A model generated the notes under the pieces. It had not been told where the DNA came from and did no database searches. It was given only the letters and a program-made list of their open reading frames with translations. The position numbers were made by a program, and so were the translations under genes. This document shows, piece after piece, positions 39,170 through 48,600 of a DNA stretch of 64,000 nucleotides; position 1 is the stretch's first letter, and each line of letters starts with the position of its first letter. Origin of the DNA: Mobilicoccus massiliensis (GTDB lineage Bacteria > Actinomycetota > Actinomycetes > Actinomycetales > Dermatophilaceae); the NCBI RefSeq assembly GCF_000826525.2, contig NZ_LN651330.1, positions 621,857 to 685,856 on the forward strand. The letters are read 5' to 3'.

Positions 39170-40882
39170 ATGAAGATTGACACCATCAAGATTAGTAACT
39201 TTAAAGCCATCAGGGCTACGGAAATTGACCTGGCCCAGACGCTGACGGTACTGGTCGGCGCCAACGGATCGGGAAAAAGCTCGGTTCTGCAGGCGATTCA
39301 CTGGATGTTGCAGTCAGGGCGGAATTCAAGCGTCGAGCCCAGTTCTATTGGTAAGGCGTCCACCCTTTCGGAGCGAGACGCTATATACATGCCGTCCCCT
39401 GACTACCGCAAGGCTGCGCACGATACGGAATATGGAAATTTCAAGACCCAGCCTCAGATGGATGTTACCGTTCGCGCTATCGCAGATGATGATGAGGTGT
39501 CTTCTGCGGCAATGTGGCTCAAGTCTGCTCGCAACGAGGGATTGTCGGTACATGTCCCAGCGGGCAATCCGATCGTGGCCATGATGCGGGATCAGTCTCG
39601 CGAAATTAGCGCGTACATTCCTGGCGTGGCTGGCATTCCCTTGATGGAGGAGAAGCGTTCACGGCTCGTAGTGCAACGCTCTGCAGCTGCAGGGGACGCT
39701 AACACCGTTCTGCGCAACATGCTGGATTTGCTTCGGCAGCAGGAGATTGACGGGGAAAACGGTCTGGCCCTCGTGTCCAAGTACGTTTCCGACGCGATGG
39801 GTTCATTCGACCTGGATGTCGACTTCCAGGACGATCGCCACTCGCACGTGATGGCTGAATTTCGCACCGGAAGAATGGCAGGAGGCGAGGGTAAATCGCA
39901 TAGACCGCTAGAGCTGGCAGGTACGGGGTATCTGCAGGTACTCCAGATCTTCTGCTATCTGCTCTACTATCGGCCAGTCTTGCTGCTTGTGGACGAGCCT
40001 GACGCTCACCTCTATCCAAGTGCCCAGGAGGCTTTGGTGCGCGTGCTCTTCGAAGCTGCGCGACGGTTCGATGCACAAGTCATACTCACTACACACAGCC
40101 CTTCCATTATCCGTGCGCTGCCCGCGGAGTCAAAGGTGCTATGGATGGACAGCGGCGCGGTCGTGGATCACGGAGAGCATGAGACGCGTAAGTTGATGGG
40201 GTGGGGACTGCTGGATCGACGTCGGGTACTCATCACCGAGGACGAAGACATCGACATGATTCACGCATTGCTCGCCCAGTGGCCGCAGTTGGAGCGCGAA
40301 ACAGCCATTTGGCCGGTCTTTGGCAGTGGCAATACGCCCACTGCTGACGGAGTTGCCGCCTTCCGGTCTCTTCTCGGGGTCAACGTCGTCTTGCACAGGG
40401 ATCGGGATTTCATGATGCCTAGTGAGGTGGCTTTTCTCGTGAAGAAATATGAACGGGAGGGGATGAGAATGTGGGTCACGGAGCATTCGGATATGGAGGC
40501 GTACTGGATTCATCCCGCAGTCATAGCGGCCCACTGTGGCGTTGGGTTGACCGAGGCGGAGGAAGTCTTGAATGAGGCGCTGGGGCAGACGACCGCCGAT
40601 GATGAGCACCTCAAGCTTAGGCGGCGGAAGCGGAGCGATGTTCTGCGGAAAGCTCAGGACAGGGATGGGTCTCAGCCACAATACGGCGACTCGGACGTAG
40701 AGGCTGAGGCTACGAAGGATGGGGTGCAGTATGGCGTTCTTGGCAAAAGCATGATGAAGGCAATCAGGGGCGTGCTCCAGCAGCGCAAGTATGCGAACAG
40801 CGGATCCTTTGGGAAGTCGGTACCGAGTGGTTTGTCTGGAGATTTAGCTCTAGATCTGCGAGCTGCCCTCGAGTCGGTGTAG
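39170..40882 (+). CDS. OLD-like ATPase with TOPRIM nuclease domain
   Basis: 570 residues from ATG 39170 after AGGGGAG. N-terminal SMC/ABC-type ATPase: IKISNFKAIRATEIDL, Walker A VGANGSGKSSVLQA (about residue 30), signature region LELAGTGYLQ and Walker B LLVDEPDAHLYPSAQ with THSPSIIRAL. The C-terminal TOPRIM-like part shows LITEDEDIDMIHALL, FGSGNTP and VVLHRDRDFM. Overcoming-lysogenization-defect nucleases and GajA of Gabija share this plan, but no UvrD-type GajB lies next door. Codon use is clearly less GC-rich than in its neighbours (AAG-ATT, AGT-AAC-TTT), indicating recent transfer. Confidence 0.82.
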   Translation: MKIDTIKISNFKAIRATEIDLAQTLTVLVGANGSGKSSVLQAIHWMLQSGRNSSVEPSSIGKASTLSERDAIYMPSPDYRKAAHDTEYGNFKTQPQMDVTVRAIADDDEVSSAAMWLKSARNEGLSVHVPAGNPIVAMMRDQSREISAYIPGVAGIPLMEEKRSRLVVQRSAAAGDANTVLRNMLDLLRQQEIDGENGLALVSKYVSDAMGSFDLDVDFQDDRHSHVMAEFRTGRMAGGEGKSHRPLELAGTGYLQVLQIFCYLLYYRPVLLLVDEPDAHLYPSAQEALVRVLFEAARRFDAQVILTTHSPSIIRALPAESKVLWMDSGAVVDHGEHETRKLMGWGLLDRRRVLITEDEDIDMIHALLAQWPQLERETAIWPVFGSGNTPTADGVAAFRSLLGVNVVLHRDRDFMMPSEVAFLVKKYEREGMRMWVTEHSDMEAYWIHPAVIAAHCGVGLTEAEEVLNEALGQTTADDEHLKLRRRKRSDVLRKAQDRDGSQPQYGDSDVEAEATKDGVQYGVLGKSMMKAIRGVLQQRKYANSGSFGKSVPSGLSGDLALDLRAALESV

Positions 40883-40883
40883 A

Positions 40884-41967
40884 TCATTCCCTCCAGGTGA
40901 GCGGCACGGCGTGGAAGGTGTTCTTCCTCGTCGTGTCGCTCATATCGACGACGTTCGCCTCGTTCGGGCGGATGTTCTCGCACCTGGGCGCGGAATCGCT
41001 CGGCTGGGTGTTCATCGACGAGGCCGGGCAGGCGACGCCCCAGTCGGCTGCCGGTGCCCTGTGGCGGGCACAGCACGCGCTCGTCGTCGGTGACCCGCTG
41101 CAGCTCACGCCCATCGTCACGCAGCCTACCAAGGCCGAGGCGAACATCGCCCTCGAGCACCGGGTGCCGCGCCTCGCGCTGCCGTCGCAGACCTCCGTCT
41201 AGCGGATCGCCGACGCGGCCAATCCGTGGGCACCACGATGGGGTCGGGCGACGACGCCCTCTGGGTGGGGACGCCGTTGCGCGTCCACCGCCGTTGCGAC
41301 GACCCCATGTTCACCATCTCCAACGAGGTGGCGTACGGCGGGAGGATGATCCACGGCGTCCCCGCGGGTGAACGGAAGCCGTCACCCCTCGCCCCGAGTG
41401 CGTGGCTGCACGTGCGCGCCCAGGGCGGCAACGGCCACGCGCTGGCGGCCGACCTCCGCGTGGCGGAGCAGATCGTGCGTGACCTGCTTGCCGGTGTGCC
41501 CGACTGCGGGGGAGTGGTGGTGCCGCCGGATCAGGTCATCGTCATCTCACCGTTCCGGGACATGGCGAACGCCCTCGCGCGGTTGCCCTACCGGCTCGGC
41601 GCCCCGGTGCGAGCCGGGACCGTCCACGCCGCGCAAGGGCAGGAGGCCGATGTCGTCGTGTTCGTCCTTGGCGGCGATCCCGCCCGCCCCGGCGCCCGCA
41701 GCGACCGTCCACGCCGCGCAAGGGCAGGAGGCCGATGTCGTCGTGTTCGTCCTTGGCGGCGATCCCGCCCGCCCCGGCGCCCGCAGCTGGGCCGCCTCCA
41801 CCCCCAACCTCGTCAACGTCGCCGCCAGTCGCGCCAAGCAGCGGCTCTACGTCATCGGGGACCACCAGGCCTGGGCGCCGCTGCCGCACTTCACGACGTT
41901 AGCCGCCCATCTGACCCGGCGGGACGTGACCGGGGAGAGGGTGTGGGGCGCGGTGGGGAACGACTAG
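40884..41967 (+). pseudogene. Upf1/DNA2-type SF1 helicase, C-terminal remnant
   Basis: Only the C-terminal motor half remains: STTFASFGRMFSHLG, Walker B FIDEAGQATPQSA, VVGDPLQLTPIVT, then after damage [50 protein letters not shown] and [20 protein letters not shown]. Lesions: no N-terminus or Walker A, a TAG at about 41200 where QRIADA is expected, a missing base near 41228, and an 85-base tandem duplication that shifts frame again. It begins directly after the OLD-like gene, which may have replaced its 5' half. Confidence 0.85.
41618..41787 (+). repeat. Perfect 85-base tandem duplication in the helicase remnant
   Basis: Units 41618-41702 and 41703-41787 are identical and cover the coding segment for [20 protein letters not shown]. 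85 is not a multiple of three, so the duplication alone breaks the frame. Confidence 0.95.
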
Positions 41968-42004
41968 CACGGCCGAGGCACCAGGCCGCGCGCCTGCCCG
42001 CCGC

Positions 42005-42771
42005 CTACCTTCGTCCTGGTCCGAACGGCGACGGCTTGCCGGCCTCGAGAGGCGGGTCGAGGCGAAGCTCGACGGCAATGTACGGAAGAAGTCGTCTGGC
42101 CTCGGCCGCGCCCGCTTTACCCAAATGAGCGTGCAGTGGGCGCAAGACGGCCCGCACGTGCCGCCTGTCGGAGGGGCTCATCGCTGCTGCCACCGGTCGG
42201 TAGTCGTCAATCGTCGATATCAGAACGCCCAGATCGTCCAGGTGGCGCTCCCGGTCCCTGCTATCGACCAGGTAAGCCCTGGCCTTGAGAACGATGGCGC
42301 CTGCGACCGTCGGCACGGCGAGGCGTACGTCTTCATCTGCACCCGAAATCCTGACGGTCGTGAGATGCCGCGTCAGGACGAGGTTCCACCGGGCGCCGCC
42401 ACCGTCCCTCTCCGTCGAAAGCGGGGCGGACGCGCCATGTGGTCCGGCACGAGAATGTCGATGACCGCCCCGTCGGTCCCGCGCATCCACCGGTGTGCCG
42501 GCGCCTTCTCGTCGATACTCGCGTGGAAGTGATAGCCGAGCCGGCGCAATCCCTCGTCGATGTCCGGTACACGCAGCAGTGCCACGTCGAGAAGCGCGTC
42601 CACATCGACGGTCGCGCGCGAAGTGACACCCGCGATCCGCGCGTGAACATCGACCATGAGGCCACCGACCAGCACCCATCCCTCCGTGACGGCGGTCGCG
42701 AGTTCTCGCGCCTGGGGCCACGGGGCGGCCCAGCCACCGGGCGGCTCCGAGAGGACGAGGTCAGACGGCAC
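42005..42771 (-). pseudogene. AbiEii-like nucleotidyltransferase, frameshifted
   Basis: Minus strand. The 5' part from ATG 42771 encodes [16 protein letters not shown] and RATVDVDALLDVALL, a nucleotidyltransferase-like Gly-Gly and Asp-x-Asp pattern, then HRWMRGTDGAVIDILVPDH. The reading frame ends early (GTSS-stop near 42373); the continuation VLTRHLTTVRISGADEDVRL, TVAGAIVLKARAYL, DSRDRERHLDDLGVLIS is in another frame, consistent with a one- or two-base loss near 42380-42390. Such proteins are toxins of type IV-like pairs, adding nucleotides to tRNA in some cases (MenT group). It overlaps the end of the upstream HTH gene by 11 bases. Confidence 0.75.
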
Positions 42772-43417
42772 GGAGAGCCCCTTCCAGCCAAGCGCGACCG
42801 GCGGAGGACTCGCGCGTGTCGCCGTAGGCGTACAGGTCCAAGGCGACTACCGCGTCGTTCGCATCAGGCCGTTCCGCAAGTCGGAACAGCAGCTCCCCGT
42901 CGGCGGCCGGCTCCAGCGCGAATGCCGCGGCGATCTCGTCGGCGTCGGCGCTTCTCACGTACGCGATGAGCACCGGCGCCGCAGCATCTGTCAGACCGAA
43001 CACGCTCCGTCGTCGTGCATCCAGCGCCGACGCGCCGGACACCTCGACGCGCTCCCGCAGCCCGCCAACCGCTCCGTTCAGACGATGCAGTCGGTAGGAC
43101 GCGCCCCGTCCCTCGGCCAGGTAGGCCAGCCGCGGCACATCGATCGACCGCAGAACGGCCCGCAACCTAGAGAGTTGCGAACCCGCCAACCGATCGGTCC
43201 CACCCCGCCCCAGGAGGTCGAGGGCCGCCCACGCCGTCGCCTCCGACCAGCGACGGCCGCGGCCGCGCGCCCGCTCCAGCGCCCGCAGCGACAGCGTGTC
43301 GACATCCCAGGCGCCACCCAGCGTCCGGTCCGCTGCCAGCAGACCCGCGTCGATGTAGTCGCGGACCTGCACCTCGCTCACCCGCAGCTGCGACGCGGCG
43401 ATCACGGTCGACACCAT
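42761..43417 (-). CDS. HTH protein upstream of the nucleotidyltransferase
   Basis: 218 residues from ATG 43417. The first 50 residues look like an excisionase/MerR-like winged [43 protein letters not shown]. The rest ([20 protein letters not shown] ... [11 protein letters not shown]) has no recognised fold. Position and overlap with an AbiEii-like gene suggest it is the autoregulating antitoxin of the pair, as for AbiEi or MenA-type partners; this is inference. The frame is open further upstream into the helicase tail, which is rejected as a start. Confidence 0.65.
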   Translation of the reverse strand: MVSTVIAASQLRVSEVQVRDYIDAGLLAADRTLGGAWDVDTLSLRALERARGRGRRWSEATAWAALDLLGRGGTDRLAGSQLSRLRAVLRSIDVPRLAYLAEGRGASYRLHRLNGAVGGLRERVEVSGASALDARRRSVFGLTDAAAPVLIAYVRSADADEIAAAFALEPAADGELLFRLAERPDANDAVVALDLYAYGDTRESSAGRAWLEGALRAV

Positions 43418-43446
43418 GACGGAAAGGTAACGCGAGCGAAGCATAT

Positions 43447-43759
43447 GTGTCATTACGGCCTCGGCATCTCGAATGCCCTTGCCCGGCTCCCCGAGCGGCT
43501 CGACGCTCTGGTGCGGGCCGGCATCGTCCACACCGCGCAAGGGCAGGAGGCCGATGTCGTCGTGTTCGTCCTCGGTGGCGACCCCGCCCGCACCTGGGCC
43601 GCCTCCACCCCCAACCTCATCAACGAGGCTGCCGGCCGCGCCAAGAAGCGGCTCTACGTCATCGGGGACCACCAGGCCTGGGCGCCGCTGCCGCACTTCA
43701 CAACGTTGGCGACCCACCTGACCCGGCGGGACGTGACTGCGGAGAGGGTGTGGGCCTGA
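43447..43759 (+). pseudogene. Second helicase C-terminal fragment
   Basis: Encodes [58 protein letters not shown] and [15 protein letters not shown], a diverged second copy of the end of the remnant at 40884-41967. The first 60 bases differ markedly, the rest are near identical. Thus the toxin/HTH module sits between two homologous helicase tails, as if it entered by recombination between them. Confidence 0.8.
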
Positions 43760-43892
43760 TCGGGCCCCTCACCTCCTGCGGGTCAGAGCAGAGTTCGCCT
43801 TCGACGAAGGATGGTCGTAGCGATCGGAAGCTCGAGCGCCTCACGGAGCCAGCTAGGTCCTAACCTTTCCGCAACCCGACATCCGTTCACCT

Positions 43893-44165
43893 TCAAGGTC
43901 TTAAACTTCGACAGATGCTCGTGTGAGGGAAGGAAAACCCCGATGGGTCTTCGTCGATGTCTCGACGTAGGGCCGCAGCATCGACCGGAGGCAGGGAACG
44001 GAACCGCTCCACGAGAGCCGACGGACCCAAGGGGCGCCGCGGCACCGGGCTGAGGACCGCGACAGGTGTGCCGTCCTTGGTCACGGTCAACCGCTCACCA
44101 CGGCCGACGCGCTGCAACACCTCCGCGCTGTCGTTGCGCAGACTGCGCACGGGGATGCTCGTCAT
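43893..44165 (-). CDS. Phd/YefM-type antitoxin, apparently orphan
   Basis: 90 residues from ATG 44165. MTSIPVRSLRNDSAEVLQRV, GRGERLTVTKDGTPVAVLSP is the canonical Phd/YefM DNA-binding half; such antitoxins repress their own promoter and block a VapC- or Doc-type toxin. The C-terminus (SGFSFPHTSICRSLRP) looks foreign, as if the natural end and the toxin gene were lost. No toxin frame is visible in the 130 bases downstream. Confidence 0.75.
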   Translation of the reverse strand: MTSIPVRSLRNDSAEVLQRVGRGERLTVTKDGTPVAVLSPVPRRPLGPSALVERFRSLPPVDAAALRRDIDEDPSGFSFPHTSICRSLRP

Positions 44166-44496
44166 GACTTCAATGTGTCACGGGTGATACACGCCGTACA
44201 GGGCCTGTTGCGGTTAGTGGCCGGGCGCCTCCAGGGCACCACGCCGCCGAGGGGCGGCCCGGGAATCACGGAGCTCATCGGCTCGGCGAGCTTCGGTACG
44301 ATGGCGCCACTAACACCGGCTCCGCTGTTGACTTCACGGTCTTCATGGGCCGGTTTTCTTGTTCGCCAAGCTCGTCTCCGACTGCCCCGTGCCCCATCTC
44401 AGTGTTCGCTACGGCCACACCATTACTCCCCGCACTTCCGCTCCCGCCTCGGCCGCCGATGGGAGGATGGCGGTAGCAGCAACGGAGGGGTGCGAG
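44166..44496 (+). other. Gene-free stretch before the first Mrr-like gene
   Basis: About 330 bases with no supportable gene. It holds a 9-base inverted repeat GTTAGTGGC (44213-44221) and GCCACTAAC (44306-44314), and a TTGACT hexamer (44338-44343) without a good -10 partner. GGAGGGG (44484-44490) serves the next gene. Confidence 0.5.
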
Positions 44497-45528
44497 ATGA
44501 GCGCGTGGGTGGTTCGAGCCGGCATGCACGGGGAAGCCGAGGAGTTCAATCTCGGCCACTCGGTCGCGAGCGTCGGGTGGCCCGAGATCGGCGACCTGTC
44601 GTCGTGCACGACTCGGGACGCGGTGGCGAGTCTCGTCGCCCAGGCGTATCCCGAGATGACCGCCAGTAAACTCGCCGCCGCCACAGGGCAACTCTGGGCT
44701 TTCAGCCACTCGATCCGGCCCGGGGATGTCGTCGTCATGCCGCTGAAGACGCAGCGCGGCATGCTCACGATCGGACGATGCACCGGCCGCTACCGCTACG
44801 ACGGGTCACAACCGGTGCACCACCGCCACCTCCTGCCCGCCGAGTGGCGCACGGAGCCTGTCGCCCGGGTCGTCATCAAGGACGACCTCCTCGCGAGCCT
44901 CAACGCGATCCGCACGGTGTTCAACCCGACCCGCAACCAGGCCGAGAACCGCCTCGTTCACGTGCTCGAACACGGCACGGACCCGGGGCTCTCAGGGGTG
45001 ACGGCGGTGCCCGACCGCGACGAGAACGTGGCCGACCCGGACCCGGTGCCGACGCTGGAGGCCATTCGCGATCGGGTGCGCACTCACGTCGCCGAGAACT
45101 TCGCGGAACACAAGCTCACCCACCTCGTGGCCGAAGTCCTGGAGACGATGGGCTTTCACTGCGAGGTCTCCCCGGCCGGCCCCGACGGTGGCGTCGACAT
45201 CCTCGCCGGAAGCGGTCCACTGGGTTTGGATTCGCCCACGCTGGTCGTCGAGGTGAAATCCGAACCGACACCCGTGGGCAGCGCTGTCGTGCGAGGGCTG
45301 CACAGCGCGATGACCCGGTACGACGCCGATCAGGGGCTTCTCGTCGCCCTCGGCGGCACCACCACCCCGGCACAGCGAGAGTTTTCCACCCTCCGCACCC
45401 GGCTGCGGGTCTGGGACGCCGACACCTTCCTCGACCATCTCTTCGACCGTTACGAGATGCTCCCCGCCCTCACCCGGCAGAAGCTGCCACTCACGCGGGC
45501 CTGGGTCCTGGACGACCCGAGCGAGTGA
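44497..45528 (+). CDS. Mrr-like restriction endonuclease
   Basis: 343 residues from ATG 44497, 6 bases after GGAGGGG. The N-terminal half (MSAWVVRAGMHGEAEEF ... SHSIRPGDVVVMPLKTQ) is a PUA/EVE-like or specificity region common in Mrr-type proteins. The C-terminal half has the PD-(D/E)XK nuclease: HLVAEVLETMGFHCEV, PDGGVDILAG and LVVEVKSEPTPVG (Asp, then Glu-x-Lys). Mrr enzymes cut modified DNA. It precedes the giant helicase by 157 bases on the same strand and may belong to the same system. Confidence 0.82.
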   Translation: MSAWVVRAGMHGEAEEFNLGHSVASVGWPEIGDLSSCTTRDAVASLVAQAYPEMTASKLAAATGQLWAFSHSIRPGDVVVMPLKTQRGMLTIGRCTGRYRYDGSQPVHHRHLLPAEWRTEPVARVVIKDDLLASLNAIRTVFNPTRNQAENRLVHVLEHGTDPGLSGVTAVPDRDENVADPDPVPTLEAIRDRVRTHVAENFAEHKLTHLVAEVLETMGFHCEVSPAGPDGGVDILAGSGPLGLDSPTLVVEVKSEPTPVGSAVVRGLHSAMTRYDADQGLLVALGGTTTPAQREFSTLRTRLRVWDADTFLDHLFDRYEMLPALTRQKLPLTRAWVLDDPSE

Positions 45529-45685
45529 CGGGATCGACACGTCACGCCGAGATCCAGGGCGCGCGTGTGCCCATCGCGGTGGACCGGTAGCGCTCGCCAA
45601 CGCCCTGCTCGCTGCCCTCGAACTACAGTGAATCCGACACGCCGAGAGTCGAACCGGTCGATGCCGACCGCCCAGGGGGAGCGCG

Positions 45686-48600
45686 ATGACGCAGCTGTTG
45701 CCGAGCCTGCAGGCCGAGCGGGTGCGTCGGTCGTTGGTCGACTACCTGTCGACGACGTTCGCGCTCGCCGACGCCGAGCCCCGGCGTGCGCTGGCCGAGT
45801 TCCTCGAACACCCCGACGACGGCATCTTCAAGGGCCCGTACGTGCGGTTGCGGCTCCCGTTCCGCCCGGCCGACGCGTCGTGGCGTGACCACCTCGACTG
45901 GACGCCGCCGTTCCCGCCGTACCGCCACCAGGCCGAGGCCTACGCGCGCCTGACCAGCAAGGACCTCGGCCCCGACAAGCCCCGCCCGCTGCCGACGATC
46001 GTCACCACCGGCACCGGATCGGGCAAGACCGAGGCGTTCCTCCACCCCATCCTCGACGATTGCCGCCGCGCCCGACTCCGCGGCGAGACCGGCATTAAGG
46101 CTCTCATCCTCTACCCGATGAACGCCCTCGCCGACGACCAGGCCCAACGCCTCGCGAGGCTGCTCACCCAGGACCCCGCACTCGCCGGGATCACCGCCGG
46201 TCTCTACACCGGCGACGCCCGCGCCGGACAGCCCGGGCAAGGCGGCACCAAGGTCTCTGCTGACGGGCTCATCACCCACCGCAGCGTCCTCCGCGACGAC
46301 CCGCCGGACATCCTCCTCACCAACTACAAGATGCTCGACCAGCTGCTCCTCCGCCCCGAGGACCAGACCCTCTGGGCCAAGAGTTGGAAGTCGCTCACCT
46401 ACCTCGTCCTCGACGAGTTCCACACCTACGACGGCGCCCAGGGCACCGACGTCGCCATCCTCCTGCGCCGCCTCGGGCTCGCCCTGCGCAGCCACGTGCC
46501 CGCGGACCACCCCGCTCGTGCCCGCTACGACGAACGCCCCCTCGGCACGCTCACCCCCGTCGCCACCTCCGCCACCCTCGGCGACTCCGACGACCCCACC
46601 GCCATGCTCGACTTCGCCGCCCAGGTGTTCGGCGAACCACTCACCCGCGACGCGGCCATCACCGAGCACCGCGTCGACCTCGAGACCTTCACCGCCCCAC
46701 TCCGCGAACGTGTCGACCCCCGCCTCGAGCGCAAGTTCGAGACCATCCTCGCCGCCGACCTCGCCGAGCTGGCCGCCGTCGGGCACGACCACGCGGACGA
46801 CGCCGACCGGTTGCTCGGTGAAGTGGTCCGCCTTCTCTACAAGGGGGACAAGGACGGCAACCTGCCGGCCGGCATCGACGACGCGACCCTGCTGCAGGCC
46901 CACTCCGGTGTGCGGCGCCTCGTCGAGCTCGCCGAGAACGCCACCCACGTCGACGACCTCGTCCGTGCCCTCTTCGCCCCGGCGGCCGTCGACGACATGG
47001 CCACCGCCCGCGAGGCGCTCGCGGCGATCCTCGCCGGCCTCAGCATCATCCGCCTCGGCAACCGCAACGCCGTGTCTGTCGACGTCACCCTGTGGCTCCG
47101 CGAACTCACGCGCGTCGACCGGCTCCTCGCCGCCGAGCCGGGATTCCGGTGGACCGACGACGGCGGCGACGTCGCCACCGACACCACCCCCGCGCTGCCC
47201 GGGGTCTTCTGTCGTGCGTGCGGCCGATCCGGCTGGGGCGTCACGCTCAAGGCCACCGGCCGCGACCTGGCCGACCGCGACACCCACATCCGCGGCGACC
47301 ACATGAACGGCACCGCCCGGTTCCGCGCCCTCCTGCACGCCCCCGGGGAGGCCGCCGCCGTCACCGCCGCCGCAGCCGCGGGGGAGGCCCACCCCGAGCA
47401 GGCCGCACCCGCGCTGCGCTGGCTCGACGCCCGTCAACGCACGATCCTCGCCCACACCCCCGCCCAGGACGACGAGGACCTGCTCGAGGGCCACATCCTC
47501 CCCGTCGTCATGCTCGACGGCGAGGCCCAGGACGTCGAGAAGCGCTCCCGCGCCGACGAATGCCCCTCGTGCGGCCGCACCGACCAGATCCGGTTCCTCG
47601 GCAGCGCCATCGCGACGATGCTCTCGGTGACGCTCTCCACCCTGTTCGGCGACCCCGCCCTCGACGCGGGGGAGAAGCGATCGCTCGTCTTCACCGACTC
47701 CGTGCAGGACGCCGCCCACCGCGCTGGATTCGTCGACCACCGCTCCCACGCGATGTCGCTGCGCACCGCCCTGCGCCGGCCCCTCACCGCGGCCATGACA
47801 CTCCCCGAGTGGGTCGACGCCGCCATGCGTGCCGCCGAGGACGACCCCTTCGCCCGGTACCGCCTCGTCCCCGCCGCCCTCGTCGGCCACTCCGACTTCG
47901 AGCCCTACTGGACCCAGCAGCCCTACACACGGGTGCCGGCGAAATCCCGCAAGGCCGTCCGCCGACGCCTCGCGTTCGACGCCGCCCTGGAGGTGGGCCT
48001 GCAGACCGGGGTCGGCCGCACCCTGGAGGCCACCGGCTCCATCGCCGTGCACGTCTACGCCGGACGCGCCGACGCCCTCCTCGCCCACGGCCGATCCGCA
48101 CTCGGGGGCACCTCCGAGACGACGCTCGACGGCGCCCTCGACTCCACCGACCAGGCCGTGCGCACGTGGGTCCGGGGAGTGCTCGAACACATGCGCCGCG
48201 ACGGCGCCATCGACCACGAATGGCTCATCAAGTACGTCAAGGACGACGGCAACCGCCACTGGATCTGGGGCGGCCGACGCCGCGAACAGGGCGCCCCGGC
48301 GTTCCCCCGTGGGCGCAGCGCTCCGGCGTTCCCCGTGGCCGGCGCCGAGCTCGACACCTCGAAGACGACGTTCGTCCCGCTCGCCAAGCCACGATCCTGG
48401 TACGCGCGCTGGGCCGCCAAATGTCTCGGCGTCACCCCCCACCACGGTGCGGCGCTGAGCAAGCAGCTCTTCACGCGGTTCGCCGACGAGGGCGTGCTCT
48501 CGGCCACGCCCACCGCCCGCGGGGGAGTAGCCTACGGCATCCCGCCCGAGCGCGTGATGATCCGACCCCTGAGTGCCGCCGACCTGCTGCAGGAGACGAC

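Noticed and set aside
39170..41200. Gabija system (GajA-GajB)
   Set aside because: The ATPase/TOPRIM protein resembles GajA, but the following remnant is of Upf1/DNA2 type with FIDEAGQA, not a UvrD-like GajB, and it is broken.
44213..44314. Inverted repeat GTTAGTGGC/GCCACTAAC as ends of an insertion sequence
   Set aside because: Only 9 bases, less than 100 bases apart, with no transposase or target duplication.
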